Part shown: in pieces, positions 32,291 to 42,606 of the stretch
Layout: each line of letters starts with the position of its first letter
Position numbering within the stretch: position 1 is the stretch's first letter
Position numbers and translations under genes: made by a program
The notes under the pieces: generated by a model
Databases searched by the model: none
Told to the model about the DNA's origin: nothing
What the model saw: the letters and a program-made list of their open reading frames with translations, nothing else
Source of the DNA: Siderastrea radians
Lineage: Eukaryota > Cnidaria > Anthozoa > Scleractinia > Rhizangiidae
Direction: 5' to 3'
DNA: 64,000 bases
Assembly: GCA_964017195.1 (NCBI GenBank)
Contig: OZ024892.1
Span: forward strand, 8,165,866 to 8,229,865

Positions 32291-33299
32291 AGAAAAGAGC
32301 TTAGTTTATGCCGACTTGGGCTAGGCTACGTTCTCGTTCTCCAGATTACGAGCAGTCTCTCTTTCTGCTCAGGCATAGATGAGCAAAAAGAACACGTGAC
32401 GGTGAGCGAACGCGAAAATCGCCTGCCGCGCGGAAACCTGACGCGTGCGTGCGTGGGCCGCTAGCGTTGCAAGGAAGTGATAGTTTTTTTTTTTTCATTG
32501 AGATGACAAGCGTTTAAGGTACCTCACCTTTCTAGCATATGTTAAACACGCGGAATCGTGCATCTTCTTTCCTTTTAAGGCAAAGTCAACGCACGCGGGA
32601 ACTGATATAACACTCCATCAGTTTGAACCAATACTAATTACTGATACACGCATGAAATTTGTCACGCCATTTTAACTTTTTGAAACAATAAAAATGTTTA
32701 CGCACTACTGTTCTGTGCTTTGGTCAGGCCTTATTTTCATGGAAATCAGCAGTCTTAAGATATAGCAAAGAGTAAGTATATATCTAACCGACATAACAAT
32801 TTTTTTAAATTTTATTTTATTTCGCAGCAGTTACGTGCGAAGCCAGTGCGTACGTGTTCATTTTCATTTTCAATTTCTATTGCTTATATTAACTTTTAGA
32901 ACTTCTAGGAAACCTTAATTGACAGCTTTTCTATTATTTTTTAAGACTTGTCAGTCACTTGGGATAGTGTATCACGCTACCTGATCAAAATGGAAGCCAG
33001 GTAGGACAACAATTCATGTTCAGTTAGTCAAAGCTTCCCCACTCCACCGAACCGAAAACATGGCCTAAGAATTCTATTTAAGTGTACAAACCATTTTTGT
33101 TTTTAAGGAACTGACAGCGAAAACTTAGTTTTTGGCTAATGTATTTTGTATATCCGAAACAGTGGTTTTGGCACAAGCGCTTTTCATGTAAAAAGGAGTG
33201 TTTTAGCGTTTGTTAAACTAAAGTGCAGCCCACGAAGGAGTGATTTTACGTAAAGATGTTGTTCCCTTACTCAGTGCTATCTCAGGGTCGTAACGAGGC

Positions 33300-33432
33300 A
33301 TGTGGGATCAGGGATCAAAGGGGTGGGATCAAGGATCAGAAGGTTAGGATCTGGGATCACAGCCCTGGGATCAGGGATCACAGACCATGGGATCGGGATC
33401 AGCAGTTTTTTTAGGGATCAGGGATCAGGCTG
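33300..33432. repeat. GGGATCA minisatellite
   Basis: Irregular repeats of GGGATCAGGGATCA separated by variable spacers, continuing weakly to about 33520. Confidence 0.85.
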
Positions 33433-34106
33433 TACCATATTTGTGGGATCAGGGACGAAAATTGGTCACGCTTTTGGAATCAAGGATCACAAATTTGCGT
33501 ACAAAAATGGGATCAGCGATGAAAAAACATACCTCGTTACCACCCTGCTATGTAGAAGTGAAACTTTCAGTTAATATAAATTCACAAACTGTTCGCATTT
33601 TCAGGTGCTATTGTCATTTATTCTGTCTGAGTTGAGTGTTAACTACATCAGAAGAAACCAATTTGAAACATCTTGCGGGTGAGCATCACAGGTTACTTAC
33701 CTTAGGGGTGGGGGGGGGGGACCACTCGAGGGAGATTACTCTTGTCTCCAATGTTCAGCAGCCTTACTCACCCCACCCCCAGTTAACATGAATGAAACTA
33801 CTTTTTATAGCAGAAGCAGACCCTTGACTTCAAATTCATTTGTTTAGACTAACCAAAGCAATAGTTTTCCATAAAGGAAGCTTACATCTGAAACATATTC
33901 CGTGATTAGAGCAATGCGCGTGATACAATACTTAAGGAAAAGGATGATTTTGTCACGTGCAAGCAAAGGTAATTAGACGTGGCAGTGTTTTGCGTGCAGA
34001 ACTTTCTTCTAATTAAAATAGTTATCATCTAATAGTGGGATGCTATCGTTACGAGAAGAGCATTAAACGGAGAGGATGTTTGTTTTGAACTATCTTCTTC
34101 TTCCAG

Positions 34107-34214
34107 GTTGTGTGCGTCGGAAGCACATAAGAAATGATTTTGAAAGTGATCTAAAGAGCCAGAATCGTGCATTTGCCAATCTTCTGGAAAACCGAGGAGG
34201 AACCCTTTTAGAAG
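34107..34214 (+). CDS. possible orphan exon, unknown product
   Basis: A 108-bp open segment lies between a good acceptor (TTCTTCTTCCAG) and donor (GTAAAA), with symmetric phase 1 ends. It encodes a 36-residue polar stretch containing RNDFESDLKSQNRAFANLL. I do not recognise it. It lies 1.5 kb upstream of the ILEI gene's signal-peptide exon, so it may be an upstream exon of a neighbouring or alternative transcript, or chance. Confidence 0.3.
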
Positions 34215-35684
34215 GTAAAAACTTAAACGTGTTCAACGGAGATGATTTACCTTTTAATGCGTGAAGTTGAGATCGTGAATCGTTTAATTTATCCTTTAAA
34301 AGTTTTCATTTCTTAAGAGTCCTAGCGAAATTCTATATTTTTCAATGACAGTATATTTGAGATCGTGATTCGTGTATCCTTTATATCTAGAAGTTTTCAT
34401 TTCGCAAGAGTCTCGGCGAAATTCTACATTTTTTCAATAAAAGTATTGGTATTCTTAACAAAGTTAAATACGGTAAAGTCTCTACACCCATCAGTTTACT
34501 GTAGGGCATTTTTCTATCGCTACTCTTGGGTGGGCGGTAACGTTCGAAGGTTAGCATGGTTAGCCTCTAATCTCAGCTAGAAAGCAAAAACAAGTATCGT
34601 TTTTGGACCACTTCATCTACTGTCGTGATTTTCCAAAGAAACCTGCAGTTTTCGCTCTTTACACTTTTATTCATGTACATCGATATCTGTTTATGCCGGT
34701 GGAAGAAGCGGTTGTTTCGGATGCATGCAATATTTCTCGCGGCTAGTTTTGGTGGAGAAAATACGTTAAATTGCTACATTTGATTTATTTTTCAAACCGA
34801 AAGACTCGAAAGTAAGGGCACCGAACAAGTCGACAGTTTCTGCAAGCGAACACAGGTTGATCTGATCGGTTTCTCGTAGAAAATTTAGGAACGGAAACAT
34901 ATTTCCCGGCGAAATACTGAGCTCTCAGTGTCGGCTTCCCTAAATGCCAGCTGACCTTACTCCGCACTCTAATATATAGATGTATTAATTTTGTCCTTCA
35001 AAAAATAAAAATAAAATAGATTCATTTTCCCGTGTTCGAGAATTTGAGGTAATATTTCGCTAAGGAAAAGCTTACTTTTTTATCACAATTAAATCAGAAT
35101 TTCTCGGGTGATCGAATTCTTCTGAACAGATATTCGACCAAATAAAATTGCAACGATGGGTACCACCAAGGAAATTGAGTCAGTTTCGAAAAGATCGTTT
35201 TCCCTTGAGATTCTTTGCATTCAGGGAATGTCTCTAGTTTCGGGCTTTGCAAAGAGAAACGCTATTTTCTGGCGTTTTCTAGCCAAGTTGCAGCACAAAA
35301 TACCGAAGAACAAGGAAAAAATACATTTTTTTTCACTTCTTTACCGAAATAATTATCTAGTTATTAGCTGCACTGTACTACTGTTCAACTGTTCTTTTCA
35401 GTTAGAATCAATATTCTTGGTTAGTGCGTACTTTAATTTCTTTCTGTAAGGGATATGCGTACAAATCTCTTCTACAAATACGACTAATACCATTTACGTT
35501 ATATTTCCCCGCAAAGTTAGGTTGACGGTAACTCGATTCAAACTCCAAACATGAATTTCTCGATGCTTTTTAAGTTTATTGTTCATTTATGGCTTTTTAT
35601 GGGACTTCTTCTTTTCTTTATTTTATTTTTACATTTTGTAGTAATAACCAATAATCTATGTTTTAATTTTTTCAGTGTGTAACC

Positions 35685-35733
35685 ATGGAATCTTTCTGGA
35701 CTTTGACCGTTATCCTTTTGGCCCTGTCTTCAG
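35685..35733 (+). CDS. TSP1-ILEI gene exon 1 (signal peptide)
   Basis: ATG at 35685, hydrophobic core LTVILLALSS, ends in phase 1 at CAG|GTAAAA. Confidence 0.75.
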
Positions 35734-37984
35734 GTAAAACTGGCTGGCTCCAGATAGATAACCTTGTATTCTATTGCCTTAAGTTCGCTGGTAAGACCCG
35801 AGCCAGTTTGAAAGCCAGGATAAAACGCACTACACGAAGTGCAACTAACGGTAAAGACACAACGCGGAATATTGATGAACAGCGTCTTTTCCATTTCTGC
35901 AACAGTAGTTGCACAAGTGATTGACATCGCGTGGCACGAAAATAATTCAAGCATTATTCATTAATTCGTTCGTTCATTCATTCGATCGTTCGTTTATTCT
36001 TTCGTTCGTTCGTTCGTTCGTCAGTTTGTTCGTCCGTTCGTTCGTTCGTTCATTCATTCATTCCTCTCTCCCTTCACTCACTCACTCACTCACTCACTTA
36101 CTCACTCACTCACTCGTTCGTTCGTTCGTTCCTTCATTTATTCATTCCTTCATTCCTCCCTCCCTTCACTCACTCACTCACTCACTCACTCACACACACA
36201 CTCATTCATTCATTCATTCATTCATTCATTCATTCATTCATTCATTCATTCATTCAATCGTTTGTTCGTTCGTTCGTTCGTTCGTTCGTTCATTCATTCA
36301 TTCTTTCGTTCGTTCTTTCATTGCTTCCTTCCCTCCTTCGTTCATTCATTTTAAATAACTTTATCGATATTGCAGTTATCAAAATCCAAGGGTTTGTCAA
36401 TTCCAATTGTTCGCATGGCAGAACGAATATTTCTTCTACTTTTAGGAACTGAAGGTGACAGTGATCAGTACCCTGCTTCATGGTCTGCATGCAGTGCGAG
36501 CTGTGGAGAAGGAGTCAAAACTCGTGTCATTACACAGAAGTGCTATGAGAAGCCATGCAGTAAGTACCTAATGAACTTAACTTTTGATTAACTTGTTTAT
36601 GGCCATACATAATACAATGTAATAAATACATTGTCAGACTGGCTTAGCGTTTATCCATATAACGGTATTGCCGGGTAGTCATGGATTGCTCCTGCGAGAT
36701 TCCATAACATGCAGAGCTGCTTTAACGGCCAAATGATGTTTATACTTCTTGTGTTTTGCTAGCTAAGTGTCATGCAAAAGAAGAGAGCTCTGACTTTTCG
36801 CTTTAGTCTGGAAAAAATCTGGAGAGATTTTGTCACGGAGCAAAAGTTTTGTGTAGGGAGGCTAGGGGCAGCAGTTTGTCGCATGCGAATAAAGGATGAC
36901 AATTTTTTTTTTAAATACAGGTTCCTTAGAACCTTTGTCAGTTATAACATAGACTGAAACCGCAAAATAATGGTTTGAACTGATCAATGGTAAAATAAAA
37001 GTTGGCCTTATCGAGAGAATGAATGTGGTTGTCAGGCAAAAACAAGGACAGAAGAACATAGACCTGCTAAAGGGCAATTCGGTGAAGCACGATAAACAGA
37101 AAATTGATCATCCTCTGCCTATTAAGCATTACTTGCCTTTACTTGCAGTCTGCATCCTGGATATTCATATTCGAAGTGAAGCCTGTGATGACCCAGGGAG
37201 AGTACCAGGAACGAATGGTTACACTTACATCAAGGTTAATGGAACAGATCACTCGCTTCACCTCAGAGGACATAACGTTGTTATTGTGGACTCTAAGACA
37301 GGTTTGTGATTAAGAAATAAAGGCACATGATACCCTGAACACGATAAAAAATAACCTCCTTTTCCCTATATTATCTACCTTTCCTTAATTTTGGTTCTTT
37401 GTTTTTGTTGTTGTTGTTGTTTTTCTTTTTGCTGCCCTGTCCTAACGACGTATTAAATATAACAATGTTCTTTAAAACGTATCGCCTCGGAAAATTGATA
37501 CTAAAGCCCCTTGTTTGTACAGGTTCTTTTCTTGAAGCCAGCGTGTTTGATACTTACGACGACAGTTCCGCTGGTAACAAGTTAAGAGACTATCTCAATG
37601 GCATAAGCGGAGAGTAAGTGGCATTTATTTTCAGGCACTGTTGTTTTAATTCATTTTTTTTTCTGGAAAAAACAAAACACATTTTGATTGTATCGCTGAT
37701 CGCCTGCAAATCGCAATTAGTTTCTCTAACAGCCTTCATTCTCTCGCTGTAGTAAAATCGTCTTGGTGGCCATTCAAGATTCTGGCGAGAAATACCTATC
37801 ACCAGCTATCGATGCTCTCAAAAGACTGGGCGCTACTGATCCCATCTTGACGGAGTTTCGGTCTTCATTTGCTCTTGCGGGATACGCAGGGGCCAACAAA
37901 CCACCATGGATTACACAGAAGCAGAACAAAAGATATAAAGGACCTAGCGAGATTAATTTGAAAATCCGACTCACCCAACCATGA
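35685..37984 (+). CDS. secreted TSP1-ILEI (FAM3/PANDER-like) domain protein, 212 aa, five coding exons
   Basis: Coding exons 35685-35733, 36446-36559, 37149-37301, 37523-37613 and 37753-37984 join in phase to 212 codons plus TGA. Exon 1 is a signal peptide (MESFWTLTVILLALSS). Exon 2 is a short thrombospondin type-1 repeat (WSACSASCGEG...TRVITQKCYEKPC). Exons 3-5 form an ILEI/FAM3 domain: a Cys-flanked start, IKVNGTDHSLHLRGHNVVIV, SVFDTYDDSSAGNKLRDYL, KIVLVAIQDSGEKYL and a final FALAGYAG-like turn. FAM3-type domains occur in secreted cytokine-like and sugar-binding-like proteins; the function here is unknown. An acceptor at 35671-35675 just before the ATG suggests a 5' UTR intron, and GTAAGT one base after the stop codon suggests a 3' UTR intron with a possible last exon near 39404. 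Confidence 0.85.
35962..36350. repeat. tetranucleotide microsatellite array in intron 1
   Basis: Long runs of TTCG, TTCA and CTCA tetramers with CCCT and CACA interruptions. The 145-codon open frame over it is repeat-derived (Phe-Ile-His-Ser, Ser-Leu-Thr-His) and not a gene. Confidence 0.97.
36446..36559 (+). CDS. TSP1-ILEI gene exon 2 (TSP1 repeat)
   Basis: 38-residue symmetric phase 1 exon with the WSxCSxSCGxG pattern, after TACTTTTAG and before GTAAGT. Confidence 0.85.
37149..37301 (+). CDS. TSP1-ILEI gene exon 3
   Basis: 51-residue symmetric phase 1 exon, the start of the ILEI domain (RSEACDDPGRVPG, YIKVNGTDHSLHLRGHNVVI). Confidence 0.88.
37523..37613 (+). CDS. TSP1-ILEI gene exon 4
   Basis: Phase 1 to 2; encodes FLEASVFDTYDDSSAGNKL, the ILEI FDTY block, after TTGTACAG and before GTAAGT. 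Confidence 0.88.
37753..37984 (+). CDS. TSP1-ILEI gene exon 5 (stop)
   Basis: Phase 2 start; encodes IVLVAIQDSGEKYLSPAIDA, LKRLGATDPI and the C terminus ending LTQP, then TGA. Confidence 0.88.
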
Positions 37985-39200
37985 AGTAAGTCCATATAAT
38001 AAGCAATGTATCACATTTAATTAACAACAAGCAGATGGAGTTTGCATGGACAACATTGCCTACCTTGGTACTTCTTCAAATCTCTATAGCTTACTTTAGA
38101 GATCATGAAAACATCACTTTTGCTAGCTTTATAATAAACACAGAAATACAAAGCAAACAACATGGCAGTATTATTATGAGGTTTTATTTTATTTCCGTCA
38201 CTTTTCAAAGGCCTAGATTTGGGCTTTAGTTTTGCTAGTTTGATGAACCGATACAAGCATTATAAATGCACATCACACCACACAAACTGAAGTTGGTAGG
38301 CCTGTGATGGCCGAGAACGTTATGGTGAAGAAAACCATTTTTTGCTTCTTGAAGAATGAAGAAATGGCTGAAGACGGTGTTGTGAACTAGAGTCGTCTAT
38401 TACTCTACATCGCCTGTTTCAAGAGCTTCAAATTAAGGAGGAAAAAGTGAAACGCTATTTCCTCAGTGTGTCTAGATGAATGTAGACACAATTTTTGTAA
38501 TGCATGAGTCATTTGAATAAGGTGACTGCTACAGGAAAGTAGTCAGAGCAAAGATATTTCTTCTAACATCTCCAATTTATAGGACACAAAAATTAACAGG
38601 TTAAAATAAAATTTGTGGCTTCTTTGGATTTAACAGTGATGGGCTCGTTTGGATAATCACTGTGGACGGCCTTATTGTTTTCTAAATCTAATTTTAGCCT
38701 TTACGACTATTCCTTTCCCATTTTCATTCCCCATTCCTCATTCTCACGGGCTCTTGCCATTCTCAGTTTTGCCAGCTTCCTCATATTCGTAGCACCATTT
38801 CTTTCTAACATCAGTTTCTCAGTTCCTTTTAAACAAATGAACTAGTTTTATGTCTGTTAGTTCAATGTCAACTGATGAAGCACGTTTAATGATGTGCGAA
38901 TTTTCTAAGCTAAGTATGATAATGCAGGGCAGTAGACAGAGATTCTGGTTGGCTGGTTTACATTCAGGGTGAGTTGAGCCCAGAAAAACGTTTTAACTTT
39001 GAACTTGCAAGGTGACACTAATTCTCTTGGAAGTCAAAAAAATAAAGTTATTCAGTTCTTGAATTAACAGCATGGGTTATATCACGGTCACCGCATAGAA
39101 GTCTGCGAGCGATTTTTTTATTTTAATTTTTACCGAGAACCAAAGTTACGGGACTGTATTTTTCAAAAAATAGCCCGTTTTGCGAAGTGATGCATGCTTC

Positions 39201-39303
39201 ACAGGCCCACCATCCCCTGTTTGTGTGGTGGGCTGTGCATTCATAATGTCGAATTTATTATAAATGCACAGCCAACCACACAAACAAAAGATGGTAAACC
39301 TGT
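39201..39303. mobile_element. 103-bp palindromic MITE
   Basis: ACAGGCCCACCATCCCCTGT with TTTGTGTGGTGGGCTGTGCAT is mirrored by ATGCACAGCCAACCACACAAA with ACAAAAGATGGTAAACCTGT. A one-armed relative lies near 38262-38310. Confidence 0.75.
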
Positions 39304-41769
39304 GCATGTATCGATGGATTCATCAAGATTCCATGCTAAAAAAGATTTATCTCGTTTTCTGGGCTTGTTAATTAGCAGAATATATATATTTTTTATTTTT
39401 CAGAATAAAACATGGCAACACTGGCTTCACACTACCGATTGAGGATCTACGGATAAAACACTTAACAGTGGAAAATAAAATAAATTAAGGACTGGGTCAG
39501 TGTAAATTAAGGTGGGACTAAGGAGGCTTCCCAAACGACACGGGAGCGTTTAAGTGATTAACTGCAAAGTGAAGCTCAATAAAATGGAAAGAAATGGCTA
39601 TGTTGACTGTTCACTCGTCTTACTTTAAAAAACCAAGTAGCTGAGATCTTTACGTTCGTTTTTAAAACTACCCGTTACCATACCAGCCATATTTTAAACT
39701 GCCTTTATATTTTTGAAAGGAAATTTAAAATGCGATGAATTTTGAGCTAGTTCTGACATAAATCTAGCTCAATAAATTGGGCCCGAAATGTCTAGAATCT
39801 GCACAGTGTTTGGGTTTATTTTGTCGAATCAAAATATGTAGCGGTGAAAACAAGATAAGACTTCAACAAAGTATTAAATATAGAAAAAAAAAATCATTGA
39901 AAGAAATCTTTAACCCCGGGCGTTTAGTTGGGGTCGCCTTTCGACAAGTAGTGACGCAAATACACAATTTTGCAAAACGTATGGCATTTCTTGCTTTATT
40001 ATAAAAACGAAAATGCGAAGGCTGTAGGAGAATTCAGAGGTTCAATTCAGCAAATACGGTTTGGGTTGAAGTTCTTGTGCATTATTTTCATTTTTGCCTT
40101 ACGTATTTTTGCTTTTTTGAGAACAGAAAAATTCTAACAATTCAGTAGCTCTTCAACCTAATGGCTCACAAATTAACTCTAGCTTGTAAGGGCCCGTCTT
40201 TGATAAACCACAGGTTTTCTTGTTATTTCTCTTTTACATTTTTTCCTTTGCCCTTACTTTGCCTTCTTTGTTTGTTTGTTTCTTTCTTTCTTTCTCCCTT
40301 CAGTATTTTTCAACGGTGGTTCTCGGGTTTCAAATAAATTTCAAGAAAGATTAGTTTCTTGGAAAAGGAACCGAAATGCTTCTCTAATTGCCGATATTGA
40401 AACCCTTTCTTATAATTCGAAGATAAGCCAAAAACAGATTATCCCGCACACTTTCACTGCACTTGCGTTTTTAGCTGGTTTGTTCGTATTTATTACTCGT
40501 ACGTAGAAAGACTACAGCAGTCTTTCGTATATTTTCAAGTTAAAGGCAAAAATTTTGCAACCTTTAGGTTTTGTAGATATCAGAACAAGAACTTTTCTTA
40601 CACTTTCGTATCTGTCAGCATGAAAAAGGCTAAAAATGTTACGCTCTTTACAGCTGTGCCCTACGTGTAGCCTACTGTGAGGTGTACCCCGCGCGACCTC
40701 AAAAAACTCGGGTTATCAAAGCCTCCTTTAGGAATTCTAGACTTCTAGCTCTCCCTTTTTAGTCAGTCGAGCGGGTGGGCGAAAACCCACGAGCGAATGA
40801 GCGAACGAGTCGAGGGAGAACTGGGGGAGAGAAGTTTCCCACGGCTCGTATTAAATTCGCTTCGCCCGCCCGATCACTGCGGCGGTATATCGCTTGTCGC
40901 TCGACTACCCGGTGAGGGACTGCTAGCAGTCAATAGGAATTCAGCTGAATATACCAATCGTGTGTAATAATAGTGCTTGAGCTTAGAGCGGTCTCAACTG
41001 CCCCCCCCCCCCCCTTCCCACCCTAGTACCCAGTCGTTCTCTTCCCGCTCACACGCCTCGGGAACCCACAACCGCGGTTCGCGTCATGAATGCTCGCCGC
41101 AAATGCTTGTGTTCGATTTATGACAGACTCGCACCACGTAAAACAAACTTTTTTGCTGTGGTAAAAAACAAATTTCTTCCAGTTTTCCGAGGTATGCCCT
41201 CTTATTCCCCACAATTTTCGTCATCCAGCCGTAAAAATGTTCTGGGCTCTCATCTCCCACGGCTCTCGACAATCAGACAAATTGACAAGATGTGGTAAAA
41301 CTTGTTGTATGCGACAGATCTTATTTTCTTTTCTTTTTCACAAAACTTCTTTTACTTTCCCAGTTCAGAAAATCAGCAGAAGCGTTAAAGGTTTATTTTA
41401 CTGAGATTAATCCGGAGTTTAAAGTAGTGCTCAAATAAAGCCAGTCAGAAGTAACGTTTTCACGGAGTTCACAAGTTTTGGTCAAGCTGACGTATGAGGG
41501 CGCGAGCAAAATATGCATGACAGGAAGTGACGATGCATATGACTAATGTTGCGTATGCACGACAGTAAATTGGACGGTTTTGAGCAGAAGTTGCTTATTC
41601 GCCCTTCGGAACAATAGGCGACCAAGAACCTCTGCTTGAAGCAGGGGCGGATCCAAGATTTTATGAAAGGAGGGGTTGTCAGTGGACATGGGGGGTGCTA
41701 CACCAGAAAATTATGAAAATGTAGATCGTAAACTAGCGCGTTTCCTGTGGGTCATTGCTGTTTATTACG

Positions 41770-42006
41770 TGTATACGGTGGTTCTAACTTTTGAGTCTTG
41801 AGTAAAATCCTAAAGTGTGACCATTCAAATGAAAGCTTTAAACTGTACAAGAGTGCCATGATAATTACTGTTTGCTTCCCTGGTTGTTATAAAACAATAC
41901 CTCATAAATCAAGTGTGATTTCATGCCACCTTCGATTTTTGGAACTCCCCATATTTCGAACCAATTTCCGTTTCCCTAAGAGGTTCGAAAAGTTGGGATC
42001 CCACTG
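41770..42006 (-). mobile_element. pogo/Tigger-like repeat, inverted copy
   Basis: Its right end TTCGAAAAGTTGGGATCCCACTG followed by TA is the inverse of the 27036 end. Internal GTGTGACCATTCAAATGAAAG and TGCCACCTTCGATTTTTGG also match that copy inverted. Confidence 0.65.
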
Positions 42007-42314
42007 TATTAAGGTTCGGCACTGAATATGTCGGTTTGCTGAGGCGGAGTAATGTTGGATGAGGGTGGTGGTGATTTCAGGTCACGCTTTGCCAAGAAGA
42101 ATCAAGGAAAAAACCAGCCGGGATTTGAGTCGTCATGCACAGTTCTCCTCCCAACCCCAGCCCCCGTTCCCAAATAGCTAATAACCAAGAAGCGTTGCGT
42201 GAGTGAGAAAGCCACAGCCTTGAAGGAGCAACAATAATTCTAAAAAAAAGCGTTAAAATACAAAGAATGTGCTAGCAATTTCTTTTCAAATTTAAGCTCA
42301 ATTATCTATGAAAC

Positions 42315-42346
<32 letters not shown>

Positions 42347-42565
42347 TCTGATAGCCTTTGCTAAGATCTACTTTTTCCACATAGTCATTAACATTTACTG
42401 TGCAAAAATACTGTTGTGTTGGTGGGCGAATTCCTTAAGAAACCAAAATATCCTGAGATGTGCAGAACATGTACGCGCAGTAACAAAAGGAGGCACCGTC
42501 CTTAACACTGATAGTTCTAATGACAAGCTGATACTGAACGTCGTTTACTGGTTTACATATTCTAG

Positions 42566-42606
42566 GTTGTTGATGACATTTACAGAAAAGAAATAAAAGG
42601 AAGCAA
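42566..42606 (+). CDS. AQR: AQR exon (VVDDIYRKEIK)
   Basis: Phase 0 to 2, after CATATTCTAG and before GTAAGT; matches the animal IEDIYEKEI region. Confidence 0.8.

Larger units (their letters stand above)
23324..34106. other. intergenic region, repeats only
   Basis: No exon with recognisable homology was found in this 10.8 kb. It holds an (ATT)n run, minisatellites, several MITEs and pogo/Tigger-like repeats (listed separately). A local duplication at 30.9-33.0 kb includes a recent 180-bp tandem repeat. Diverged blocks near 28320-28560 and 20860-21010 share GTGATTGGTCAGA and GAAAACC-type text, which suggests another dispersed family. Confidence 0.6.
37985..42565. other. ILEI gene 3' flank and AQR 5' region, no further exon found
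   Basis: Contains a possible 3' UTR exon from about 39404 (after TTTTTCAG) with AATAAA signals near 39475 and 39577, a palindromic MITE, a Tigger-like copy and a C15 tract at 41001. The AQR start codon and first exon are expected here or in an intron but I could not identify them. Confidence 0.5.

Noticed and set aside
35921..36358. 145-codon open frame rich in Phe-Ile-His-Ser
   Set aside because: It is read entirely from a TTCG/TTCA/CTCA microsatellite inside an intron.
41001..41016. Long C or G runs (also near 8229, 16137, 45926, 48449, 51710) as features
   Set aside because: Homopolymer tracts; lengths may be sequencing-dependent and nothing else supports a function.
41086..41298. Possible first AQR exon
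   Set aside because: Its translation does not match the expected N-terminal AQR text and there is no phase 0 donor leading to 42566.
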